A stretch of 14,419 bases of DNA. It comes from Bacillota bacterium (GTDB lineage: Bacteria > Bacillota > Clostridia > Lachnospirales > Lachnospiraceae). How positions within the stretch are numbered: the first letter of the stretch is position 1; every line of letters begins with the position of its first letter. The translations under genes were made by a program, and so were the position numbers. The DNA is taken from NCBI GenBank assembly GCA_023437885.1, contig JAEZFH010000370.1, forward strand, positions 1-14,419. The letters are read 5' to 3'. Positions 6,756 through 12,218 of the stretch are shown here, piece by piece. The notes under the pieces are model-generated. The model made no database searches. It worked only from the letters and a program-made list of their open reading frames with translations, and was not told where the DNA came from.

Positions 6756-7589
6756 GTGAAAGAACGGTTGGATATATTAATGGTGAATAGGAATTTAGCG
6801 GAGTCAAGAGAAAAGGCAAAGGCCATTATTATGTCCGGTAATGTCTTTGTTGACGGACAGCGGGAGGATAAGGCCGGAAGCTCCTTTCCTGCGGAGGCTT
6901 CCATTGAGGTGAAAGGGAATCCTCTCAAGTATGTCAGCCGCGGAGGACTGAAGCTGGAGAAGGCCATGGAGAACTATAAGATATCTCTGGAGGGCAGGAT
7001 ATGCATGGATGTCGGCTCCTCAACGGGGGGCTTCACCGATTGCATGCTTCAGAACGGGGCAGTCCGGGTTTATGCAGTGGATGTCGGAACCAACCAGCTT
7101 GCCTGGAAGCTTCGTCAGGATTCCAGAGTAATATCCATGGAGAAGACAAACATCCGTTATCTGCTACCGGAGCAGCTTCAGGACGAGGTTGCATTTGCAT
7201 CCATTGATGTGTCCTTTATATCCCTGACCAAGGTGCTTCTGCCGGTACGTGGCCTATTGGCAGCCGGGGGAGAGATTGTATGCCTGATCAAGCCGCAGTT
7301 CGAAGCAGGACGGGAGAAGGTGGGGAAGAAGGGGGTTGTGCGTGATCAGAAGGTGCACGAAGAGGTGATCCAGTTAGTCAGCTCCTATGCGGCCTCCATC
7401 GGCTTTCTCTGCCATGCCTTGGATTTCTCTCCGATCAAGGGACCGGAAGGAAATATTGAATATTTATTGTATCTCCAAAAGGCTGGTTTATCTGAACAAA
7501 ATGAGGAATATCCGGCAGAAAATTCATTTTCATCTGATAAAATCCGGAACGTTGTTGAGGAAGCACATCGTGTGCTGTCAGAGGGGTAG
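6756..7589 (+). CDS. tlyA: TlyA family rRNA 2'-O-methyltransferase (annotated also as hemolysin A)
   Basis: TlyA proteins carry an N-terminal S4 RNA-binding domain (about residues 1-62: RLDILMVNRNLAESREKAK, then VFVDGQ) and an FtsJ-like SAM-dependent methyltransferase domain. In mycobacteria TlyA methylates ribose of 16S and 23S rRNA. The SAM-binding loop DVGSSTGGFTD begins at D85. Later motifs VDVSFISLTK, CLIKPQFE and GPEGNIEYLL supply the Lys, Asp, Lys and Glu typical of ribose 2'-O methyltransferases. The GTG start has GGAGG at 6746-6750, five bases upstream; a TTG at 6744 is in frame but lies over that site. The protein has 277 residues. In B. subtilis the homologue (yqxC) also sits between dxs and ahrC. 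The haemolysin name is historical and not supported by the sequence. Confidence 0.93.
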   Translation: MKERLDILMVNRNLAESREKAKAIIMSGNVFVDGQREDKAGSSFPAEASIEVKGNPLKYVSRGGLKLEKAMENYKISLEGRICMDVGSSTGGFTDCMLQNGAVRVYAVDVGTNQLAWKLRQDSRVISMEKTNIRYLLPEQLQDEVAFASIDVSFISLTKVLLPVRGLLAAGGEIVCLIKPQFEAGREKVGKKGVVRDQKVHEEVIQLVSSYAASIGFLCHALDFSPIKGPEGNIEYLLYLQKAGLSEQNEEYPAENSFSSDKIRNVVEEAHRVLSEG

Positions 7590-7822
7590 AATGAAGTACA
7601 ATTATCTTGATGTTTTCGAATAATTATTAAACTGCTCTAAAGTTTATGCATAATATACTGAAAGCGTAGTGAGAAAATGCAAGCATGCTTGCGGTTTCCG
7701 ATCGGAGCTGACGGGATTCATGAATGTGTTTTTTATTCATGATATATTGAAATTTATGGAATTTTGTGATAGACTTTGTAATGCATGAATCATAGCAGTC
7801 ATTTGAGGAGAGTAGCAATCAG
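7590..7822 (+). other. Palindrome-rich gap between tlyA and nadK
   Basis: No gene is visible apart from a 10-codon frame at 7591-7623. Three symmetrical elements lie in a row: GCAAGCATGCTTGC at 7679-7692, TCCGATCGGA at 7697-7706, and TCATGAAT/ATTCATGA (7718-7725 with 7735-7742) around a T-rich loop. The first and third could form hairpins, and any could be a protein site. The nadK promoter follows immediately. Confidence 0.55.
7747..7775 (+). promoter_or_regulatory. Probable promoter of nadK
   Basis: TTGAAA at 7747-7752 and TAGACT at 7770-7775 are separated by 17 bases. The predicted transcript would start about 40 bases before the nadK ATG. The -10 matches the consensus at only four of six positions. 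The palindromes directly upstream could be operators. Confidence 0.5.
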
Positions 7823-8692
7823 ATGGACAAGTTTTTGATTATTACCAATAAGGAAAAAGATACGGATCTTCTTGTGACGAATAAGATTGCCGCTTATATA
7901 GAAAAAGCAGGAAAACAAGCCATATTATCCAGGGTATCCTTTTGTTTGGAGGATGCCGGTTCTGCTGTCATTCCTGCGGATACCGATTGCGCGATTGTGC
8001 TTGGAGGCGACGGCACAATTATACAGACTGCAAATGACCTGATGACTCATGATATACCAATTCTTGGAGTAAATCTGGGTACCTTGGGATTTTTGGCCGA
8101 GATTGAGGAACACCATGTTCCGGAAGCGCTGGAGAGATTATTTCAGGATGATTACCATGTCGAGAACAGAATAATGATCGAGGCGGAGGTAGCGCACAGC
8201 TCAAGGCTTCTGCACAGGCCGGAAGAAATTATGGGTTATGCCCTGAATGATATTGTAATCGCCAGAAAAGGTTTCTCAAGAATTATCAGTCTGGGGATCT
8301 ATGTGAACGATTCCCTGGTAGATAATTTTCGGGGAGATGGGGTGATTATTTCAACTCCTACCGGGTCCACGGCATATAATTTATCCGCCGGAGGTCCCAT
8401 CGTAATGGCACAGGCCAGCGTCATGGTGATAACACCGATTTGCCCGCATTCGTTAAGTCCAAGAAGCATCGTAGTATCGGCGGAGGACACCATTAAGGTG
8501 GTTGTCGGTAAAAGTAAGAAGACACAGGAAGCGGAAGCAATCGTAACCTTTGATGGCAATAGGGTAATCGATCTGGGAACGGATGACGTTATCCTAATGA
8601 AGAAGGCGAAATACAATACGAAGCTGATCAAGCTGAATTATACCGGAATCTATGAGATTCTCCGGTCAAAGCTTGGTAAGGACGGAGATTGA
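7823..8692 (+). CDS. nadK: NAD kinase
   Basis: NAD kinase phosphorylates NAD to NADP using ATP or polyphosphate and supplies NADP to biosynthesis. The signature GGDGT is at residues 61-65, with D63 the expected catalytic aspartate. NLGTLGFLAEIE, then GDGVIISTPTGSTAYNLSAGGP from about residue 171, and the SPRSIVV segment complete the family pattern. Its 289 residues are normal. The ATG at 7823 has GAGGAG at 7805-7810, a rather long 12-base spacing, so initiation may be modest. Clostridia commonly carry nadK between tlyA and argR, unlike B. subtilis. A promoter-like site upstream and a 71-base gap to argR suggest that nadK and argR may form their own unit. Confidence 0.96.
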   Translation: MDKFLIITNKEKDTDLLVTNKIAAYIEKAGKQAILSRVSFCLEDAGSAVIPADTDCAIVLGGDGTIIQTANDLMTHDIPILGVNLGTLGFLAEIEEHHVPEALERLFQDDYHVENRIMIEAEVAHSSRLLHRPEEIMGYALNDIVIARKGFSRIISLGIYVNDSLVDNFRGDGVIISTPTGSTAYNLSAGGPIVMAQASVMVITPICPHSLSPRSIVVSAEDTIKVVVGKSKKTQEAEAIVTFDGNRVIDLGTDDVILMKKAKYNTKLIKLNYTGIYEILRSKLGKDGD

Positions 8693-8763
8693 GAAAAACA
8701 TAAGCGGAACAGAGGTTTAACGCATATGGTTACAATATTAAGAAAGGCACTGGGGAAAGAATA

Positions 8764-9219
8764 ATGAAAATCAGCAGACAGAGTAAAATCGTGGAACTCA
8801 TTAATAAGTATGATATTGAGACTCAGGAGGAACTGGCTGACCGCCTGATGAAGGATGGTTATAATGTTACTCAGGCGACCGTATCCAGAGATATCAGAGA
8901 GCTTAAGCTGACCAAGGTAGCTGTTGACGGCGGAAGGCAGAAATATATTGTACTTCAGAAAACGGAGCCCGGCATGAGCGAGAAATATACCCGTGTACTT
9001 CGGGACGGCTTTGTCTCCATGGATATGGCTCAGAATATTATGGTGGTGAAGACGGTACCGGGAATGGCTATGGCGGTGGCAGCAGCTTTGGATGCGCTGC
9101 AGATGAACAGTATTGTAGGCTGCATCGCCGGAGATGACACCGTAATGTGTGCGGTCCGTACTACGGAGGAGACTGTCCAGGTTATGGAGAAGCTAAGTAA
9201 GCTGTTGAATGCAGAATGA
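8764..9219 (+). CDS. argR: Arginine repressor ArgR/AhrC
   Basis: ArgR is a hexameric, arginine-dependent DNA-binding regulator of arginine biosynthesis and catabolism genes. The winged-helix DNA-binding domain covers about residues 1-70 (SRQSKIVELINKYDIETQEE, then QATVSRDIRELKLTKV). The C-terminal oligomerisation and arginine-binding domain carries the diagnostic GCIAGDDTVMCAVRT, where the paired Asp residues bind arginine. It has 151 residues, the usual size. The ribosome binding site is weak (GGGGAAAGA before the ATG). The last codons contain the first copy of a 13-base direct repeat that recurs just after the stop. recN normally follows this gene in Bacillus and most Clostridia but is not here. 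Confidence 0.96.
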   Translation: MKISRQSKIVELINKYDIETQEELADRLMKDGYNVTQATVSRDIRELKLTKVAVDGGRQKYIVLQKTEPGMSEKYTRVLRDGFVSMDMAQNIMVVKTVPGMAMAVAAALDALQMNSIVGCIAGDDTVMCAVRTTEETVQVMEKLSKLLNAE

Positions 9220-9240
9220 TTCCCAGACTGTTGAATGCAG
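9202..9240 (+). repeat. 13-bp direct repeat at the argR 3' end
   Basis: CTGTTGAATGCAG occurs at 9202-9214, inside the last argR codons (LLNAE), and again at 9228-9240 after the stop. The spacing from start to start is 26 bases. It looks like a small local duplication of the gene end. Confidence 0.7.
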
Positions 9241-9563
9241 CAAATTTGCTGTGTTATTAATATATCATGAGTACAAGAACTGTTGGCGGGGCTGTTTACT
9301 TTGCAGCTCCGTTGCTTATATTTAACTTAGGAGTGGTTTGCAAAGCGAGCCAGTCGTTGCTTTGCCGGGAAGACTACCCGGCAAGCAGAGAATATGGGCT
9401 TGGAGTATGGACCGGGTTAAATTTAGCTTGCCGAACGTGGGAAAGGGTGTTAAAATATTTAGGGTTATTACTGGTACAGAATGGATTACACCGTTGGATA
9501 CAGGGAGGCAGAGTACTCCTAAAAATATCAATAAAATTTTATATATATTAAGGAGAGTTTAAG
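9220..9563 (+). other. Structured non-coding region before yebC
   Basis: This 344-base stretch has no credible gene. A perfect 14-base palindrome CAGCAAATTTGCTG at 9238-9251 lies just after argR, without a strong T tract. GGGGCTG at 9288-9294 pairs with CAGCTCC at 9304-9310. A strong hairpin pairs TGC plus TTGCCGGG (9358-9369, one bulged T) with CCCGGCAA plus GCA (9377-9387). GCAAAGC at 9340-9346 can instead pair with GCTTTGC at 9359-9365, which competes with that hairpin. A promoter at 9428-9456 follows. No known riboswitch, T-box or tRNA pattern was recognised. Confidence 0.55.
9428..9456 (+). promoter_or_regulatory. Probable promoter of yebC
   Basis: TTGCCG at 9428-9433 and TAAAAT at 9451-9456 are separated by 17 bases. 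The predicted start lies about 100 bases before the yebC ATG. The match is good at -10 (five of six) and fair at -35 (four of six). Confidence 0.55.
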
Positions 9564-10292
9564 ATGTCCGGACATTCGAAATTTGCAAACATCAAACATA
9601 AAAAAGAAAGAAACGATTCGGCGAAGGGGAAGATATTTACAAAGCTGGGCCGTGAGATCGCAGTAGCGGTAAAGGAAGGCGGAGCAGATCCTAATTCCAA
9701 CAGCCGCCTGAAGGATATTATTGCAAAAGCGAAATCCAATAACATGCCTAACGATACCATTGACCGCAGCATCAAGAAGGCTGCAGGAGATGCCAATGCC
9801 GTTAATTACGAGACGGTTACCTACGAAGGCTACGGTCCCAACGGATCTGCAATCATTGTAGAAGCCTTGACGGACAATAAGAACAGAACAGCCGGAAATG
9901 TGCGCAATGCCTTCACCAAGGGGAACGGCAATGTAGGTTCACAGGGCTGCGTATCCTTCATGTTCGATCGCAAGGGCCAGATTATCATCGACAGGGAAGA
10001 ATGCGACATGAAAGCAGATGATCTGATGATGCTTGCCCTGGATGCAGGTGCGGAGGATTTTGCGGAAGAAGAGGACAGCTTCGAGGTGTTGACCGGACCC
10101 GATGATTTCAGTGCGGTAAGAGAGACCCTGGAGAAAGCCGGAATTCCGATGCTTCAAGCTGATGTTACGATGATACCCCAGACCTGGGTGGAACTTAAGG
10201 ATGAGCAGGACATTAAGATGATGAACCGTATCCTTGATCTGCTGGATGAGGATGATGATGTACAAGAGGTGTACCACAACTGGGATGAGTAA
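9564..10292 (+). CDS. yebC: YebC/PmpR (TACO1) family protein
   Basis: This family was long annotated as transcriptional regulators. Recent work on bacterial YebC and mitochondrial TACO1 points to a ribosome-associated role in translating proline-rich stretches. The N-terminus MSGHSKFANIKHKKERNDSAKGKIFTKLGREI is highly diagnostic, as are EGGADPNSNSRLKDIIAKAK and YEGYGPNGSAIIVEALTDN. The acidic C-terminal part (EEEDSFEVLTGPDDF, later LDEDDDVQEVYHNWDE) is also typical. It has 242 residues, the normal length. The ATG has AAGGAGAG at 9550-9557, six bases upstream. Its location next to argR is unusual. A second copy of its tail codons lies immediately after the stop, in another frame. Confidence 0.95.
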   Translation: MSGHSKFANIKHKKERNDSAKGKIFTKLGREIAVAVKEGGADPNSNSRLKDIIAKAKSNNMPNDTIDRSIKKAAGDANAVNYETVTYEGYGPNGSAIIVEALTDNKNRTAGNVRNAFTKGNGNVGSQGCVSFMFDRKGQIIIDREECDMKADDLMMLALDAGAEDFAEEEDSFEVLTGPDDFSAVRETLEKAGIPMLQADVTMIPQTWVELKDEQDIKMMNRILDLLDEDDDVQEVYHNWDE

Positions 10293-10332
10293 AAAAGAGG
10301 TACAGGAAGTATATCATAACTGGGATAACTAA
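10285..10332 (+). pseudogene. Duplicated tail of yebC, readable as a 15-residue micro-ORF
   Basis: The last ten codons of yebC (10260-10289, VQEVYHNWDE) recur at 10300-10329 as VQEVYHNWDN followed by TAA, 40 bases further and one frame off. The copies differ at several third codon positions, and nine of ten codons are synonymous or identical; only the last changes. An ATG at 10285, overlapping the yebC end, opens this frame as MSKKEVQEVYHNWDN. I read it as the remnant of a second yebC-like gene or a displaced original 3' end; expression of the short frame is possible but not shown. Confidence 0.7.
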
Positions 10333-10477
10333 GGGAAATATAGATAGAAGCCAGTGATTTCAGTACTTTAAGTGATTTCAGAGATGATTTTAACAGTAAA
10401 TCAAAAGTAAATATGGACAAGATTTTATTCAATGATGATGTGCAGTAAAAATCACTTGAATCATTATTGCAAATTCT

Positions 10478-10528
10478 ATCCTCCAAGTATATCGTAGCTA
10501 TTATGATGGTGTACATGGAGGATTTTTT
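10478..10528 (+). terminator. Rho-independent terminator downstream of yebC
   Basis: ATCCTCCA at 10478-10485 pairs with TGGAGGAT at 10516-10523, continued after one A-A mismatch by GTATA (10487-10491) with TGTAC (10510-10514). The stem ends in six consecutive T (10523-10528). It would stop readthrough from yebC before the accessory genes. Confidence 0.85.
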
Positions 10529-10607
10529 GTGTTTAAAATGATATAGTTAAAGAATTTTCGTTCGATTGTCAGAGCTAACCAGAGTATTAATTATCAAGAA
10601 CACTCGT

Positions 10608-10636
10608 TTGCATTTTAAATACCAATATGCTATACT
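10608..10636 (+). promoter_or_regulatory. Promoter of the pentapeptide-repeat gene
   Basis: TTGCAT at 10608-10613 and TATACT at 10631-10636 are separated by the optimal 17 bases. The ATG at 10668 lies about 25 bases from the expected transcript start, so the leader is short and the gene probably expressed on its own promoter. Confidence 0.75.
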
Positions 10637-10667
10637 ATAAATTACATTAACAAAAAAAGGAGACAAA

Positions 10668-11252
10668 ATGGCAGAAAAATTTTATGAAAATAAAAACTTT
10701 GAAAATTTAAAAATGGAGCATGAAAGAATAGAAGATTACGAGTTTTATAATTGTACTTTTCAAAATTGTTCTATTGAAGAGTGTGTTTTGGCTCACTGTT
10801 CTTTTATCGAGTGCAGATTTATTAATTGCAAGATTGTAAGTACTAAAGTTGAGTTTTCACAGGTTAAATATGCAGAATTTGAGAAGTGTAACTTAATTGG
10901 TGTTAACTGGCATGCCTTTCTGCCAGCTGGAAGTATTGCTGACTCTATCACCAAACTAAAAGAATGTATCCTGAAGTATAATAGTTTTATACATATGAAT
11001 TTTAGAAAGTTCAACTTCTCCTTAAACACGATACAGGACTCTGCTTTTGAAGAATGTAATTTGATGGAAAGTGTTTTCAAAGATTGCAGACTGGAATCAA
11101 CACAGTTTTCAAGGTGTGATATGAGAAAGGCTGACTTTCGTGAAGCCACCGGATACCAAATCAGTATAACTACGAATAAATTGAAAGAAGCCAGGTTCTC
11201 ATTTCCGGAAGTAATAAATCTATTAAGTGAATTAGCTATAAAGGTAAACTAG
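10668..11252 (+). CDS. Pentapeptide-repeat protein, Qnr-like
   Basis: This 194-residue protein is built of pentapeptide repeats with a central Phe or Leu every fifth residue (YNCTFQNCSIEECVLAHCSF, CRFINC, CNLIGV, SAFEECNLMESVFKDC, CDMRKADFREATGY). Such repeats fold into a right-handed four-sided beta helix. The layout, with repeats broken near residues 80-105 and a C-terminus of the type NKLKEARFSFPEVINLLSELAI, resembles the chromosomal Qnr-like proteins of Firmicutes. Qnr and MfpA mimic DNA and protect gyrase and topoisomerase IV from quinolones or toxins. Whether this member does so cannot be told from sequence. The ATG has AAGGAG at 10657-10662, five bases upstream. It has its own promoter and looks AT-richer than the upstream block, consistent with acquisition. 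Confidence 0.8.
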   Translation: MAEKFYENKNFENLKMEHERIEDYEFYNCTFQNCSIEECVLAHCSFIECRFINCKIVSTKVEFSQVKYAEFEKCNLIGVNWHAFLPAGSIADSITKLKECILKYNSFIHMNFRKFNFSLNTIQDSAFEECNLMESVFKDCRLESTQFSRCDMRKADFREATGYQISITTNKLKEARFSFPEVINLLSELAIKVN

Positions 11253-11363
11253 AGGAGATAGCATGATTAAGCCATAGCCTGAAAAAGAATAATCAGGTAT
11301 CATAAGCAGGAGATCTTTCCTGTTGTTATATATTATATAAAACTTATTATCGGAGGACAGGAA
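11253..11363 (+). other. Short gap with an aborted start after the pentapeptide gene
   Basis: Directly after the stop codon, GAGGAG at 11253-11258 precedes ATG at 11263, but the frame closes after four codons (ATG ATT AAG CCA TAG). It may be the worn start of a lost gene or chance. A weak CAGGA/TCCTG hairpin and an AT-rich tract follow, then the ribosome binding site of the next gene. Confidence 0.35.
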
Positions 11364-12176
11364 ATGAAAGTGATACATACAAAGGACAGGCTGGTAAGTG
11401 ATTTATCGTTAAATAGTAAGATTAAAGGGATAGGACAAACGGGGGATATGAATGCTGAATTGATACCGGGCAGTAGCGATATTGATCTGTTTGTTTTATG
11501 TACTGCGATTCCGACTGAAGATGAAAGGAAACAAGTCTATGAAAAATATTCGGAGGAATATTCGGAATGTCTGATGAATGTGTGCAGCGGAGGAATCTGG
11601 GGATATGGAGATATATTAATTGTTGATGGAACCGATGTTATGTTTATGTATTTTACAATAGAGGAGATGGAACGGTATTTGGACGAGGCCCTGCAAGGAA
11701 ATCATTTGGACAAAGTGGGAGGCTTCTATCCAACTGGAAGATTATCCAGTATTGAAAACATAAATATTTTGTATGAAGCTAATTCTATCTGGTCAAAACG
11801 GAAGGAAAAAGTTAAGAAGTATCCGGCTGATTTGTTTCAAAAACTATATCATTATCATATTTCCAATGTACTGGATGAAGAAGATTTGGGAAGAGTAATC
11901 TTAAGGAAAGAAGTAATGTTTTATCATAATGTGCTGGAAAGTTCGATCGACCACATCTTACAGGCTCTGTTTGCAGTAAACTCAACCTATTTTCCAAGCA
12001 GAAAAAGAAGCGAGCAATATATCAAAGCATTTGAATATAAACCTGTGGATTGTTATGAACGGTTGCTTCGGATCATAGAAAATTCTGTTGCACCGCAAAG
12101 GATGGATGAATCAGTGAAGGAATTGAGGAATATCACTTTGGAGATAAAAGAAATCGGAAAAATGCTATACAAATGA
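11364..12176 (+). CDS. Nucleotidyltransferase-fold protein of unknown substrate
   Basis: A polymerase-beta type nucleotidyltransferase core is visible near the N-terminus: GIGQTGDMNAELIPGSSDIDLFVLC, where GSSDID supplies the Gly-Ser and paired metal-binding Asp residues. A probable third carboxylate lies in the later strand (VDGTDVMFMYF). The C-terminal half is helical (YHYHISNVLDEEDLGRVILRKE; HNVLESSIDHILQALFAVN; TYFPSRKRSEQYIKAFEYKP) and may form the substrate-binding lobe, as in aminoglycoside or small-molecule nucleotidyltransferases. The fold supports nucleotide transfer to an unknown acceptor; I would not call it a resistance gene on this evidence. It has 270 residues. The ATG has GGAGGA at 11352-11357, six bases upstream. 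The next gene starts 42 bases after its stop with no terminator between. Confidence 0.75.
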   Translation: MKVIHTKDRLVSDLSLNSKIKGIGQTGDMNAELIPGSSDIDLFVLCTAIPTEDERKQVYEKYSEEYSECLMNVCSGGIWGYGDILIVDGTDVMFMYFTIEEMERYLDEALQGNHLDKVGGFYPTGRLSSIENINILYEANSIWSKRKEKVKKYPADLFQKLYHYHISNVLDEEDLGRVILRKEVMFYHNVLESSIDHILQALFAVNSTYFPSRKRSEQYIKAFEYKPVDCYERLLRIIENSVAPQRMDESVKELRNITLEIKEIGKMLYK

Positions 12177-12218
12177 TAATCCGTATAACATATAGCCTTT
12201 GTTAGCTGGAGGTATTTC

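Larger units (their letters stand above)
10293..10667 (+). other. Intergenic region yebC to pentapeptide gene
   Basis: This 375-base AT-rich stretch begins with the duplicated yebC tail. It then holds a direct repeat AGTGATTTCAG (10353-10363 and 10371-10381) and a 34-codon open frame from 10344 to the TAA at 10446-10448 that has no start or recognisable family. AAATCACTT at 10449-10457 is the inverse of AAGTGATTT at 10370-10378. A strong terminator and a promoter follow. Nothing else was recognised. Confidence 0.5.

Noticed and set aside
7591..7623. Ten-codon frame after tlyA (MKYNYLDVFE)
   Set aside because: Although GAGGGG precedes it, it is very short, and no known conserved peptide matches; it may be chance.
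7718..7742. ARG box (ArgR operator) upstream of nadK
   Set aside because: TGAAT and ATTCA half-sites are present but 9 bases apart instead of the usual 4, so it is listed only as a palindrome.
9238..9260. Rho-independent terminator of argR at the CAGCAAATTTGCTG palindrome
   Set aside because: The stem is AT-rich with no loop beyond the palindrome centre and no T run follows, so termination there is not supported.
9267..9551. Possible 94-residue protein between argR and yebC
   Set aside because: No ribosome binding site, no recognisable domain, and it runs across strong hairpins and the yebC promoter; better read as non-coding.
10154..10516. Minus-strand 120-residue frame over the yebC end
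   Set aside because: Ser-rich antisense frame overlapping the conserved yebC 3' part and the terminator; no ribosome binding site or domain evidence.
10668..11252. Naming the pentapeptide protein as a quinolone resistance gene (qnr)
   Set aside because: The repeat fold and C-terminus fit Qnr-like proteins, but the sequence alone does not establish gyrase protection.
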